A DNA stretch of 64,000 bases from Montifringilla adamsi (lineage: Eukaryota; Chordata; Aves; Passeriformes; Passeridae): positions 2,480,001-2,544,000 of the forward strand of contig JAGGNK010008670.1 of NCBI GenBank assembly GCA_017590115.1, in the 5' to 3' direction. Shown in pieces: positions 50,825-64,000 of this stretch (the stretch's first letter is position 1; each line of letters starts with the position of its first letter). Below the pieces are notes generated by a model that worked only from the letters and a program-made list of their open reading frames with translations, searched no databases and was not told the origin of the DNA. Both the position numbers and the translations under genes were made by a program.

Positions 50825-53800
50825 CTGCAGGAATTGCTACTGGGAGCAAGATGAGGAATGGAGCCCTGCTTGGAGGCTTGGAGCAGGATCAAGTCTGCTC
50901 CTCAGCTGGCATTTGAGATGTTTGGAAACAAGGGAAAACAGCAGATGCAAACAGAGCAGCACAGTCTGTAGCCCGGGGTAGGAGAGTTATTTCTGTTGAC
51001 TTAATAAGTGGCTGCTTGGTCAGCTCCTGCTCTAAATGAGAAGGCAGTTCAGTTTTTCAGGTGTGCACTGTTGGCGTTCAGAAAATCATCTTCAGTTTAG
51101 CTGGAACATTGCTGGAGATCTACTCTGTAAACGGCATAACTCCTGGGTGGCTATTAGGGACATTTACCCTGCCAGAACGAATAAAATAATTGAGAAAAAT
51201 GCAAATAGTTGGGTCTTATGTTAGCAAAATAAAATATTGTCAGCTCCAAAAGGATTAAGTTCTTGATGGCTCTTCAAAAACTTTATGTATTTCATCTTCT
51301 GATTGAAAAGGAAGAAGAAGGAATGTTTGCAATATGGAAGCCTCATGCAGCTATTGTTCAATGTCAGGAGCACTCCCTGTGTCCTCCCTGCACAGTCAAC
51401 CCTGACTGAGACACTGGAGATTCAACTTTGGGAGATTTTCACTGTCTGCCCTGACATTTTACCCTTCCCTGTCCAGATCTACATCTTCAGTTTGAAGCTG
51501 GAAACTTAGGAGTCTTTTAGGCTTAGCTTTTGTGTGTTTTTGGGTTTCCCCAAAAGTCATCACTGCAGCTTGAAAAGCCCTACTCAGATTCCTGTCTCAA
51601 TGCATCTGTACTTGCACAAATTCTGCACCCCTGGGGTGTTTCATTGAATGAAATATCTGATCCTTGTGCTTTAGAACCTCATTTACATTCACTTTTGTGC
51701 TTATGTGGCACTTACACAAAATTCAGAGAGTTCTCAAGCAAATGACTGTTGGTACTTAAATGCAGAATATGCTTTTTAAACATATAATTAAACCCAAGAT
51801 ATCTCCACCAAGTGCACTGAAATCCATGTGCCCAAATTCAAGACTAAATCCCTGCCACATTTTAAGTCTGTGTTAAAATAAATTTTTCATTAAATATCTG
51901 GGATTTTTTCTTCTGTTTTGTTCTAGGCATGCTTATCTTGCATAAAAGGTGGAGTTTTGGGGGTGTTTCCTCAGTATAATTTTCAAGTGGAGAATCAGTT
52001 TCCTCCTAACTCTTTTCTATTTCTGGCCAACCACAGCTGAACATCTGTTTATTTCCCAGGAAAAATGTTAAACAACAATACAAGGTTGTAAATGGAGCGA
52101 GCATCTGATGGAACAAATTCTTGTTATAACCCAGACCTGCACATTGGGAATTTTGTCCTGACAGTTCAGAGCTCTGCATCAAAGTCACATCTCCTGAAAA
52201 TGAACATCAAAGTAACTCAGCTCATTAGGGTGGTGTTTCAGCTAAGTCTGCAACATCTCTATAAATTAAAAAGGAATTACTGTTATCAACTTTATATTGA
52301 CTGTATCACCATTCTGTTGTACAGGATGCAACACAATAGAGAGAAGTGTCGATGGAATTAGAAATAAATCTGTTTAAAAAAGAAACTAAGTTGGTTTGAC
52401 TTCCCTATTTTGATATTTAAGAAAGAGTCAAACCACCATAAGTATTTTCCTCTAAGGAAAATACAGAGTGCACAGCATGGCTCTGAAGGCAATAAAACAG
52501 GACATGATCAGCCCTAGACAGGATTTTATTTAGGGAGACAAAATCCTCAGTCAGGGAGTTCACGTAACAATGACAAATCTCATCAGAGGCCAAGGAGCAG
52601 AATTTGTGTCTCTGTGGTTACCATGAGCCAGACTATATTTTTAACAGATTTTGATCATTGTGAAGAAGAGTTCAAGAGCTCTGGAAGTCCTGAGGACATC
52701 TCACAAATGATTGCAATGTGTGTGTTTTACATCTAATAATAGTCATGTGTATAGAAATGAAATCACTGGGGCTTTTATACATGGTTCACATGTAAAAATG
52801 AGTGACTTTGAAGAGGTGACTTTTTATTTGTTTAAAAACTGCTGCTGATATGGAGTTTATGTGGTTTCTTTTCCTGAAACAGGTGATTCATACATATATT
52901 TTTTGTTGAGCTTCATCAATAACCAAGAGTTATCCATCAATCCTGGTGGAGATTTTCATCCCTAGGTCAGCAAGATCCTCCCAACTCAGACTTGTGACCT
53001 CCCAGCCACAGCCTTGATTTGGGCAGTTTTGGAACCTTGCACTTACTTTATGACTTGAAAACCAATTTCAAACTGTAAACAGAAGCATGAGTCATTTTAT
53101 AGGCGCTTTCTCCAAAAGATGCTTACCCAGGGTTTTTAAATGCTTGCTAGTTTATGCTTCTGTTTCCTGGAGATATTTAGAGAAGTAATTATAACTGGGA
53201 AGATGCAAAGCTCCAACTTTTATTAATAATGCACAAACTCATGACATCCAACAGCTTGTACACATTTAGAGCATCCAAATGCTCCAAAGGACTCCATAGA
53301 TTTTACATTTGATACTATTTTCTTGGAAGCTTTAATATTCTGGATTTTCAAGTCAAGGTCAAGTCAATCAAGTTGTCTCAACTTATTGTTTAAACTCAGA
53401 TAAAAATATTAACAAATGTGGGGACTTTGCATGGACTAAAATTTCATTTTTCTTCCCTATTTTGTATATGTTTATACATTTTTCTGTTGAATACATGCCT
53501 TGAATCACAGCATGTTTTCTAGTCTAGCTGCTAAAATAAAGCCTTCGTGATGGATGCAGCATCAGCCCTTCTCTGACTGTCGTTACCCTCATTGGAATTT
53601 CTGATCACACCCAAATCCACCTCCTCTACTGAGATTTTCCAGCCCAGCAGATGGGAAAGTCTATTGAATAATACTAAATACTCTTACAAAAGAGATAAAC
53701 CCAACTGAAACCTGACTTTTTGGACTTCTAGCCTTTAAAAGACAGCAATAAATTTGAAGGATTTTTTGCCTACATAACTTTTGGGAGCTTTTTTGCTTTT

Positions 53801-54423
53801 CCTCAGCAACATGCACAATCTGACACAACATGATAAAATGGTGAGGGAGTCCACCAGGAAATCATTTCAGTGCTTTTTCTGAGTGTTGCAAACTGCTTTA
53901 GTGGCTGAAAAGAAACTTCTTTCATTGAAAGGATCTTTCTGTTTCCATGAATTTCTATGCAGCAGCCAGCTCGCTTTGCTGGGCTCTGTGTCCACAGGGA
54001 TGTGCCCACACAAAGTCATGGGAGGAACCATGCCCTGGAAAAGCAATCAGAAGAATTCTTTCCCAGCCTTAGGTGGTTATTTTTTCCCAAATAAACACAA
54101 AAAGAGGCAATGCATTATGGTTTTGTTCCTCTTGTTAAAGGCTATTCTTGTGATTTTTCAGTTCAGATTTGCCTGGATAAAATATTCAAAATAAAACACA
54201 TTATCCATAATCCCTTCTGGCCTAATTCCATTCTGAGTTTACTGATGATGCAAGCTGACATTCCCAGTAACTGAGGACTAAGTTTAGCCTCCAAACATGC
54301 ATGTTGCACTCGGATTGAGCAGTGTTCCCTGCAGACACGGATCTGCCCTGACTCACAGGGATGGGATCTGCTCGCTCCCAGATGAGCAGCGCCTTCCACC
54401 ATGCTGGGGCAAAGCAGATCCCC
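50825..54423. other. Intergenic, no recognised gene
   Basis: AT-rich with only short ORFs. Nothing with splice-bounded homology to a known family was seen. Confidence 0.5.
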
Positions 54424-54444
54424 CATGGAGCACCCCCAGGCCAT

Positions 54445-54735
54445 GGGGCACATCCCTGTGTCCATCCTTGTCCCCAGGCCATGGGGCACATCCCTGTGTC
54501 CATCCTGGTCCCTAGGTCATGGGCCACATCCCTGTGTCCAGCCTTGGAGCAGATCCTCATGTCCCTCTTTGTCCCCAGACCCTGGGGCACATCCCTGTGT
54601 CCATCCTTGTCCCCAAACCCTGGGGCACATCCCTGTGTCCATCCTTGTCCCCAAACCCTGGGGCACATCCCCGTGTCCATCCTTGTCCCCAAACCCTGGG
54701 GCACATCCCCGTGTCCATCCTTGTCCCCGTGTCTT
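54445..54735. repeat. 38-bp minisatellite, about 7.6 units
   Basis: Unit GGGGCACATCCCTGTGTCC plus ATCCTTGTCCCCAAACCCT. Starts at 54445, 54483, 54521, a partial unit at 54559, then 54584, 54622, 54660 and 54698. The last four are almost identical. Long open frames across it on both strands are a product of the repeat. Confidence 0.95.
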
Positions 54736-56417
54736 GGCTCTGCAGGTGCCTGTGCTGGCCCAGCCCTTCTCTTTAAGCACTAAACCCCCGCAGCTGCTGC
54801 ACAGATAAATCCCATAGGGTGGGAAAAGGTGGGAAAGCTGATGCAGAAATATTGGCCCAAGTAAAACCTGCACCTGAGGTGGGAGGAAATATTTTCACCT
54901 TGATAAATTTTAGGCTGGAAGCCAGGAATTTTTCATGTGTGACCATTGCACCCCAACACAATGCAAACACCTAAAGATAGGCAAAAAATGTAGATCCAGA
55001 ACATTGTTCCCTATTTATTTCCCAGTCCAGCTGGTTTGAATAGAAATCCCTATCCTCTTTCTCACTAACTTCACTGGGGGATATTTCCCTGCATTTCTGC
55101 AGAGCCACCACAGCCCTGCTGTCACCAGTCCCTGCTCGAGTTTCTCCTCTCTGCTCCCCACTGCTGTTCCTGCTCTTTGGCAGCACTCAGGACCATGGGA
55201 TTCCTGGATCTGGCTCTTGGGGACCAGTGTGTCCCCTTTAGGGAAATTGGGGCTAATTCCCAGCTTTCACATTATGCTTTCCTTACATTATTTGGTGCTT
55301 TTTTTGTGCTAATAGATAAGGAGAGTGAGACATGCAAAAGCTACAGAGTTTTCCCAAATGGCTGGTGCAGAGTGAGACCTGGAGCTCCAAAATTCCAGTA
55401 ACTCACCCCAGAGGCCAAGCAGCTCTGCTGTCTTTTGTTTTCCTTCTTGCAAAATATCTTTATGCCTATTTGCAGACTAAAAGTGACGAGCTATTGACTG
55501 CAAAAAAGCCAGTGGCTGGAATAGTAAATAAATCTTGCCTGCCACAGTGCTGCCTCCGCAGTGAGAAACTCGAGCTGACACGTCTCTCATTACTCTGTGT
55601 TGTTTCCTGTATAATTTATGACTCTCCATTGCATGTGTTTGGAGTTGTAAATGTGATCTGCAGCTGCAGCTGACATCAGGCATGCAAAGGACAGCTCCCA
55701 GTAATGCTGTTAGTCCTTTATGGGCAGAGTTACAGTAAATAACACTTAATGTGAAATATGTAGAGCCATAACAAACATGACAGTGGCTAAGGTTGCTTCT
55801 GCTGAGGATGCTGAGATTGCTTGCAAGGAAGGGAAGGAGCTGCATCAAGGACAGGGCCCACAGGTTCTTTGCAGACTCCTCCCTTCTTGTTACTGAGGTA
55901 AAACACTACAAGAAACATGTTTTAATACTTCTGTTACAACAAATTCTAAGAGCTCTCTCTGTTATCTGGTCTTCTGTCCAGTAAGACAGCTCCAGGTGAT
56001 CCAAGGAAATTGATCCCATGGAATGTGGATGTTTCTCATGCACTGCTAAATATTAACTCAATGTCTCCATCCACAGCAATTTTTCACCAGATTCTGAGAC
56101 TGGTCTCAACATCCTCCCTGTCTGTCTGAAGTCAAACAGGAGCACTAAAAAACAGCCTGATTTTTTTCTGTTAGGGTGCTCTTGTGGATGGAATTCTGTG
56201 GAGTACCAGCCACTGTAGGTTTCTGAACTGGACAAACCACTGTAGAAACAGCTTTTGTTATTTCCCTTCTTGTATTGCTGACTGTGATCAATTTTCACTC
56301 TTAAAGCAGAACTAAAATGCTGCTTTTTAATGTCAGGAAACCATTGTGGGTAAATTCTGCTTTAAATTACACTCACCTGACCCTACAGAAACTCAAGGGC
56401 TGATCTTGCAGTTTCTG

Positions 56418-56515
56418 ATATTAGGAAGAAATCCTTTATTCAGAGGGTGGTGAGGCCCTGGCAGAGTTTCCTAGGAAATGGCCTGGCTATCAGCTGCATG
56501 GCTCCACAGTTAGGG
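56418..56515 (+). mobile_element. CR1 LINE fragment
   Basis: ATATTAGGAAGAAATCCTTT and GGGTGGTGAGGCCCTGGCAG match the mid 3' region of CR1; both ends decay quickly. Confidence 0.7.
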
Positions 56516-57796
56516 ACTTCCTGAATATTGGAGTTTCCTTTCTTCCTTACAAGGTGCCGCAAAGAATTGGAAGAAGAATTGTAAACCAGCCTGAAACACA
56601 AGTAACTGGAAAGTTTCAGGATCAAATATCAATTTATCTCCAGAAGTTCATCTCCCTGTTTGGGCTCTCTCCAACCAGCTCACCACAGCACTGGGAAACT
56701 TGGAAAACACAGAGAATCTTAAGTTTTTCTCTTGCTCTGATTAAGCTGTAAAAAGAAACAGGCGAATGTAAAGAGATCCACCCACTCCAGACACATTAAT
56801 TACAGGGACTGAAAGTCAGCCAATAATGAAGGTAAGACAGAAATTCAGTGCATTAACAACTGAACAATGGCCATTGTTCTCTCGTTTACCCACAGCTGCA
56901 GGTGTGTACAGCACAGCCTTTGTCTTCCCAGGGGCTAATTTGAGTGTTCTGACATTGCCAGAGAGAATTCCTTTATCCGTGAACATCGTGCTGCCAGCCC
57001 TGTCCTAGGCACACACACAGCTCCAGCCTCTCTGCACATTTTTTGTTTCACGCACAAATAAACAGATGAAAACCTGTTTGTTTGTCCTCCTTCAAGGACC
57101 ATTGGGTTATTCAGGACAAAAGTTGTAGCACAAAAGCGAAAATAAATATAAATTAGGCCACTGAGACCATCTTCCTCATATTGCAGTGACATTTTTCTGT
57201 GGAAATAAAATAGGATGTGTAAAAGGGTCAAACTTCATAAAAATATCTTATTTCTGGTGTTAATCAGTCAAGGCCCTGCCCATACACAGCTGAATGCTAC
57301 AGGGCCAACTAAAGACACACATTTGGCCTCTTTCCCCATTCTCTCCATAATTAATAATTCAATTTTGCAGTTACTTTATTAATTGGATTATACATAGAAC
57401 AGCTTTTGGGTGTGTGTTGCCTGTCCCTGAAAAGAAAAAGTAATTGCAATTTTTCTCCAGGTTCTCCTATTCTCAGTTATTCATCTGCTACAAATATTAC
57501 TTTTAGTAATGACAAGGTGGCAGCAACAAAGATCATGAACTCAGTCACAGTTTGCATTTGGATTAATGTAATACCAGAAGTCAGAAAATTGTTGGATATT
57601 AATTCCAAAGGATTAGGCATTCCCAAGCCCCTGTTGATTACACCCACATTTCTGGCAGTAGAAACCTAGGGTTTTTTTAAAATTTTAAGCCCTTTGCCAC
57701 CAATACTTTAATTATTCTTCCCTTCAATTCTTCATTCCTCTGTTTACCCTTAATAGCAGAGAATCCTTAATATCAGAATGTCCTTAACAGCAGAAT

Positions 57797-57935
57797 AGCA
57801 GGATGGTTTGGGTTGGAAGGGACCTTAAAGCCCATCCAGTTCCACCCCTGCCATGGCAGGGACACCTTCCACTGTCCCAGGCTGCTCCAAGCCCCATCCA
57901 ACCTGGCCTTGGACACTTCCAGGGATGCAACATTT
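57797..57935 (-). mobile_element. CR1 LINE 3'-end fragment
   Basis: Reverse-oriented: GGTTTGGGTTGGAAGGGACC, CCATGGCAGGGACACCTTCC, CCCCATCCAACCTGGCCTTG. Close to consensus, thus relatively young. Confidence 0.9.
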
Positions 57936-60900
57936 ATTTATCCCTTAAAGCAATCAATTACTGAAGTTTAAGATGTGCAATATCTTTTAGAAAGAAATTT
58001 TTGAGTCCAAAAACAAAACCTTTGTATGCTTGAGAGGGTTTTTTTCCACCGTACCATTTTTTCCCTACAGACAAAACTGACAGAAACCAAAGCACAGAAA
58101 AGTTTGGTAATAAAAGAGAAAAAAAAAAATTGCTCTTTCTATGAGTAGAAAGTTTTGTTAAAAACATACTTTCTTCTAAATTAGTATTATTTTCAGAAAT
58201 CTTCTCTATGCTTCAAAAGAGAGTTTCCTTCAGATGAAAAACGTAGGGTTTTTCTTGAGATGAAAACAACGTTGAAAAGGTTTTTGTTTGAAGTTACATT
58301 CAAGGAGTCACATTTTTTTCAGCTACCAAATATTCATAAAAAAGTCAGCCTGAGGATTTTGTTTTCCAATTAAAAGCAAACATTTTTCAATGGAGAGTTT
58401 TTGAAGATGAAAAAACTTCAGGAACTTAACAACAGCCTTAAGTGTTCAGAACTTAATCCTAACACATCTCTATCCAGATTTGTCAGTGATTTATTACCAT
58501 AGTGCACTAGTTGATATGCTAATAATTATTTTGATATTAATAATGTAATTTCTTGTTTGTTTAATTTTTACTTAATTCTTAAAACTCTCCCTGTAGAAAG
58601 AAATACCAGTAACAAACTTTCCCTTTTTCTGTATACCTGCAAAGTTCTATTAAATAGAGGATCTGGACATGGAATAACACACATTATACTCATAATATTT
58701 TTATGAGAAAAGAAATTTTCACTGTCTTCCCCATGGAGACAGGAAGTTGGGAAGAAAAGTTTAATTCCAGTTAAACTCTAATTAATTTTAAATATCTTGG
58801 TGTTTAGGTACAACACAATTCCCCAAAGCTCCAGGTGGGATAAGTGGGTGGGAGAAGCCTCTTCCTGGGAACGTTTTGCTCTCCTCGAGACACAAATCTC
58901 TTAGGATCCCCTTCCTTTCCCATTTGCTACTTTGGGAACAAATTGTATCTCATCAAAGTTGGATGAGTCTGCGCCAAAGAGATTCCCAGGGGGAGGAGGA
59001 GGAAAGTATTTTGTCAGAGGAAAAAATGGCAGCTGTGTCTTATACTCCAGACAAGACCTTGGTGGTCAATACCTGCTGATTTATTAATAAAATGTGTTAT
59101 ATAGAGCTTTATCCTTATTATTACTGTGAAATATCTTTATTTGGTTTAAGCAGGATTTGGTAAAGGGAGATTTCCTTAGAGATTTTTTTTCCAGCACACA
59201 AGGACAGGAGCAGCTTTTAGGTGGGTGTAGAAGCTCGTGCAGAGGTTGAACAGGAGCCTGAAAACCCCTTGTGAATTAACAGCCTAGCCAGGAGCCTGGG
59301 GACACTTCTGCCACCAAAGGCCATCCCACAGCAGTGACTTCTTTACATTCCCATGGGTGAAAGGCAGAAAAATGCCTCCAGCAGAGTGAAGCAGCCCAAG
59401 AACTTTGCTGGCTGAAGCTCGCATGAGCTGAGAAGTTGGGTAGATTCATCTGAATTATTTCAAGAAATTCTAATGGCTGTTTGGAAAGCTCCAGAAGCAG
59501 GTGCCAAACACCTTGTGTCACCTGAGCAGCAAGGCCAGCAGCACTGCTGTGCTGGGAGCAGTGGGGCTCCGAGGATTTACACCAGGCACTGCAGGCTTTG
59601 GGTCACAACATTTGCTTGGTTGTCCATCTCTAGCATCCACTCGGTTTGTAACTCCCATCCTGAAATCCACTGTTCCTTTCCCAAATATAAAATGGCATGG
59701 AAAATTCAGCTTTCCAGAGGGAGCGTGGGTTTGTTGTTTCTTTTGAGCAGCAGTGCCAGGAGTTCAAGTTCATTTTAGATGAAATTCATCCTGCGAGGAG
59801 GAGATTGCTGCAGAGTGTGAGGAGATTTGCAAAGCTCATCACTCCCCTGCTGCCTTCAGCCTGTGGGTTCCTGTGTGAAGGGCTGCTCCCCTGAGGACAT
59901 GGACATCCAGGCATCTTCTTTAACAGTCACATCAGAAAAACTTCTTTCCCCAAGTCTCCAGACGCTGAGCAAAGCAGCAGCTGTCTGAGCTTTGTGGTTC
60001 ACTCTGCTCAAAAAAAAAAATTAGCCATTGGAGGATGATATTCCTGTATGCGCCCCAGAGATGCTGCACTCAAGTGCTTAGTCTGACATTAGGTCTGCAC
60101 GAGTTAATTAAAAAATAATAATTTTTTCTTCTCTTCTTCTGGCTGTTTCCAGCCAGGCAAATATGCTGAAATCACAAAACCAGCAAAGGGATTGCTTTAA
60201 CTAGGAGATAGGATATGAATTCAGCATATTTTCTGCATAGAAATATGACATTTGTATGGAAATGACCCATTTTCTTGAACAGGCAGCTATACATCACAGA
60301 AGTTTCACTGCAACGTTCATGCAAAAGAGATTGGGAAGCACTTTCCCATAAAGTGCTGATTTCCCCAGATGAAATAATAAGGCAAAGCACAATCCAGAAG
60401 CTCAGGATAAACATTTCACTCAATGTCATATGTTCTGGGTGTTTGTTTTGATTTCCACGATGATTTAATGTTTGTCTCTCTGTCTTCTCCCTGAAGGAAG
60501 TGAAGGGCTTTGGAAGGAATAATCCATTCTCCCTTTTTTCTTTCCTAATCACATCCCAGCTTCCAAATGACGGCAGAAGGACATTTCCACCCTGCTCCAA
60601 GGACCAGGACAGCCTGGGAATGGTCAGGGTGGAGGCCCAAGGAAGTTTTTCTGCAGGATCGGACAAGGGCTCTGCCACGGAGCCAAAGTCCCCGTGACAA
60701 ATCCACGCTCCCATGACCTACATTTCTTGGAATATTTGCACAATGCATGTGGAATTCAGCAATCAGGCATCACTCTGAGCACACAGCTCAAGGAATGCTG
60801 AGGGATCAGTACTCTGCAGCTTTTCCTTTCATATGCAGTATATTATGGCCTGGTATTCCAAGGGCTGAGCTGCTTCTGGCTCCAGGGCCAAACCCAGAGT

Positions 60901-61755
60901 AAGGATCAGCAACACAAAATCAAAACCAACACCAACTCCAACACATCTTATCCATAAAAAGATGCTGTAACCATAGAATACATAACTAGCAAATCATTTT
61001 TAGGCTGCTTTTATTACAAAATTACAATTTGAATTAATAGTTGCACAACTACAAGATTGTTTTTATGCCAGTGCTGAATGAAATGCTCTGACCTCGTTCA
61101 ACCCCACCGAAGTCAAGTGCAAAATTCACCCTGATATGAATGAGAAATTCTTTGAGCTTATCATGAATTAAGGTATAGGTGTAGCTCGTTCTGATGATGA
61201 ATTGAAATTATTTAAAATCAATTAGAACAGAAAAGACACATCCCAAACTAGATGTTCACTGAGCTCAGATTCTTGATTTACAGCCCAACATCCTGACCCT
61301 AAATGGAAATCCATATATCACTGAGGCAACATAATCAGACTTCAGATAACTTACTTTAGAGCAGGAATTTTTTTCCCCTGTTCAAGCCAATTGCTGGGAA
61401 ATTAACAGCAACCAGAGTAATTAGCAGTGCAGATATTTCACCATCAAAACTCTGAGAGCATAGCAGAGGTTTCCAATGCACACTCAACAACCCCTTTGCC
61501 TATAAAACCAGCCCTGAGTCATTTTGGCCACCCCTTTATTTCACAAATATGGAACAGCTCTGGAGCAGCTCATGATTTACTGGAAGTCCTCTGGAAGAGT
61601 AAAAACCTTCCAGGCTTGTGCTCAGCCACTAAGCACCACTCCTTTCTAAACAGAAAAGAAAATTTAAGTTGTTTGTGCCAATATGACATTAATGAAAGCA
61701 GCTTCTTTTTGGGGGGGTGTTACAGAAAAGGACACGCCATGGAAATGTGATTTCC
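57936..61755. other. Intergenic, no recognised gene
   Basis: AT-rich. The longest ORF (60172-60714, minus, 180 codons) has no recognisable domain or splice structure and is most likely chance. Confidence 0.5.
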
Positions 61756-61837
61756 CTTAGTTGCATGACTATTTATATAGAGAAATAGAAATTCATATAA
61801 ATGTATACATTTCTATAGATACACATTTTGTACACTG

Positions 61838-61930
61838 TAGGCATATACATACATACATACATATATACATAGGGTGTTATATACACATCCAGATTTGTAT
61901 ATACATATATATAAATATATATACACACAC
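61838..61930. repeat. CATA/TA microsatellite
   Basis: Tandem CATACATACATACATA runs into interrupted TATATA and ends in ACACACACAAATGCACAC. Low-complexity sequence. Confidence 0.9.
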
Positions 61931-62140
61931 AAATGCACACACAGCTTGCTTTGGAGCCAGCTAGAGTTATAAATTCTCCCTCCCCCACAGAGCCAAGATG
62001 ATCTGAGCTGCCTCTGCTCAACACCCCACGGTTGTCTCTCCAGCCCGAATTAAATATAATCCTCATTATTCTGCCTCTCTGGTGCCTGAGAAACTTGGCA
62101 ACCTCTCTGGGTGACTTGAGATGCAGCAATTCCTCCTGCC

Positions 62141-62172
62141 TTGCCTCTCCTAACCTATTCTAGGAGAGGCAA
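62141..62172. repeat. Perfect 12-bp-stem hairpin
   Basis: TTGCCTCTCCTA, an eight-base spacer, then TAGGAGAGGCAA. All 12 pairs match. No T-run follows and no gene is nearby. Confidence 0.9.
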
Positions 62173-62228
62173 TATGCTGCTAAGATTAAGTGTCCAAAAT
62201 GCTAATATGTCTGAGAAGTGCCTCCACT

Positions 62229-62251
62229 GACCTACATCGGGAATGTAGGTC
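62229..62251. repeat. Perfect 9-bp-stem hairpin
   Basis: GACCTACAT, loop CGGGA, then ATGTAGGTC. It lies 57 bp right of the preceding hairpin. Confidence 0.9.
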
Positions 62252-64000
62252 GGAAAGGAGCTATTTTTAACCAAAAGGCCCACATTTTAATTACAGTCCA
62301 AAGCAAGCCACATTCCTAAATCTCCCAGAAGTTTGCAAAGATTGAATTTTACACTTCAATAGTGTAATTATAGGTACATACTTAGATTTACACACAGTAT
62401 ATACAGCACATACTCAGCATTTCTGTGACACACGAGGCACTCACTCCTGCTTGGAGCTGACAGCGACTAATTTTAGGAACATCTCCTCCTTCTCCCTGAT
62501 GCGTACCTGTTAGAGATCCTTCTTATCAGGGCTTTGTGCTCTGAAGGCTTGGACAGACTCTGGTTGGCTCTGGTTGGCAAAGGCCTGTGACACCACCACG
62601 GCCAACCTGGCGAGGCTGCCAGCAAGCTGAGGGCACTCCAGGCGGGGCAGAGGGAAGTCTCGAGGTGCAATACACCACTCTACAGAAAAACCCAACAGAG
62701 AGAACTGTGTTTTCAGTTGGTCTCCACTCCAGGCACGAACAGAGGGGTCAGGGTGTGTCCTCAGCCCAAGGAGAATCTGTGCATGCAGACAGGTAAAAGC
62801 AATTCTGGGAATGCCAGCGACCTGCAGGCTGGTGAGAGCTTGGGCTAAAGGCAGGAAAAATAGGGGCTGGGAGCTATTTGTTACCTGCTCTAAAACAAGG
62901 GTTTGCAACAAGAATTTCATGTAGTTATTGTCTGTCTCGAAGCCAGTGAGAGGCACTTGACTTTCAGGTGCCATTCTCACTGTCAGCCTTGGCAAAATTC
63001 CCACTTGTCACAGCTTAACCATTGCCTTTCCTTCCATCAGCCTCCCTGGCTGCAGTGTCACAGCCCCCCACTGCTAACAGGAGGAATATATATATATATT
63101 TATCTACATCAATTAGATACATCCACAATTCTTCATTGGTTTAAAACTGAAGGGGATAATTAAGCATGGACTGAACAATTACTCTCTGCCTTAATCAGTG
63201 CCTTGACTCCTCTCAGGATCCCTCAGGGCTGTGACTTGCTCTTTTTTTGAAGAAAACTCTGACATCAACTGGATCTAAAAAAGACTTTTTACTTGCCATA
63301 TTTCTTTGCTTGCCAATACTATCCACTTTCCAAAGCAGCCAGGTTTTTGGGTCACTGCAAGAAAACATAACAGAAGTGATGCCACAGGAAATGTCTCTCT
63401 GATTAAGAAGAATGCATTTAGCTACAGATTTATTCCAGCAGTGCTTTGGGGACAACTGATCAGTCCTGCCCTTGCATGGCAATTTAACAGCACCAGAGAA
63501 ACCTGGATGTGTTCCCTAAAAAAAGACAGACAAACTTAACTGATCAGCATCCATTACCTAATTTTTGTAAAGCTCATTTTTCCCCTACAACAACATGAAT
63601 TTTCTCAGTGCTCCCAGTGCACATGGGGCCAGTGGCTCCAGCAGTGCAGGACCCCAAGGACAGGATTTCTCAGGTGGAGCAGCTTGGCTGGTCCCATCCA
63701 ACCCTGAAACCTCACTAATGGGGATTTCTAGCATCTCCCTTTGAGTCAGACTGTGCTGGGCACTCTCGGGACACAGCAGAGTGAAGACATTTCAGCTCTG
63801 AGTGGCAATTCCTGCGCTCTTTGGAGCAGATCTCCTTCACTCTCCAAAGAAAAGAAGCACAAGAATGAAAGTCCTATTATAAGAATTTTCATACTGCAAT
63901 GTTTCCCTCTCTCTGGTCATACCAGTGATAAAAACAAACTGAACAATCACAGAACAAAAAAAACCACACAAACCCAAACCATTAATAAACTTTGATCTGC
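62252..64000. other. Intergenic, no recognised gene
   Basis: Contains a minus-strand ORF of 164 codons (62510-63004) without recognisable domains, and a short TATATA run near 63087. No supported gene. Confidence 0.5.

Noticed and set aside
50123..50916. Overlapping plus-strand ORFs of 119-136 codons
   Set aside because: They coincide with the antisense strand of the solo LTR at 50302-50818 and its flank.
54222..54704. 160-codon minus-strand ORF with repeated GLGTRMDTGMCP-type units
   Set aside because: It is generated wholly by the 38-bp minisatellite. Equivalent open frames exist on the other strand and no splice or start context supports a gene.
60172..60714. 180-codon minus-strand ORF
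   Set aside because: No recognisable domain, no homologue I can recall, and no promoter or splice context. A few ORFs of this size are expected by chance in 64 kb read in six frames.
62510..63004. 164-codon minus-strand ORF
   Set aside because: No family resemblance and composition like the surrounding non-coding DNA.

Overview
The window is vertebrate, and most likely avian (probably songbird), nuclear DNA. It has a large spliced gene, short 3'-end fragments of CR1 LINEs (the dominant avian retroposon), two solo retroviral LTRs with intact target-site duplications, and otherwise AT-rich non-coding DNA. There are no bacterial-type genes, operons, CRISPR arrays or recognisable RNA genes.

Positions 1674-33060, minus strand: a maltase-glucoamylase gene (MGAM), read from high to low coordinates and cut by the left window edge. 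I placed one 5' untranslated exon and 36 coding exons. All 36 join in a single open phase with GT donors and AG acceptors, giving about 1,451 residues, roughly the first four fifths of the family's usual ~1,830-1,860. The product is a type II membrane protein of the intestinal brush border: short cytosolic tail, one membrane anchor, a very short stalk, trefoil (P-type) domain 1, GH31 alpha-glucosidase unit 1 (nucleophile Asp485, acid/base Asp584), trefoil domain 2, and the start of GH31 unit 2 (nucleophile Asp1378). The unit-2 acid/base exon and the C terminus lie beyond position 1. Upstream of the first exon is a compact promoter with CCAAT, forkhead, GATA and CDX/TATA-like motifs, and the leader exon carries a tiny upstream ORF.

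Positions 40543-47392: a decayed, internally collapsed tandem copy of the same gene, in the same orientation and order. It keeps an inactivated membrane-anchor exon, two or three broken GH31 unit-2 exons and blocks of intron sequence, but has lost nearly all the exons between. One intron block of 371 bp is almost identical between the copies, although the rest of the duplication is clearly diverged. This is the most interesting structure in the window.

Positions 33150-40540 and 47400-64000: mostly intergenic. They hold CR1 fragments, solo LTRs at 47828-48314 (5-bp duplication) and 50302-50818 (6-bp duplication), a 38-bp minisatellite, a 41-bp triplication, an inverted and circularly permuted repeat pair at 43712-45212, two perfect hairpins near 62.2 kb, and one orphan candidate exon at 48473-48716. 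I recognise no further intact protein-coding gene there.
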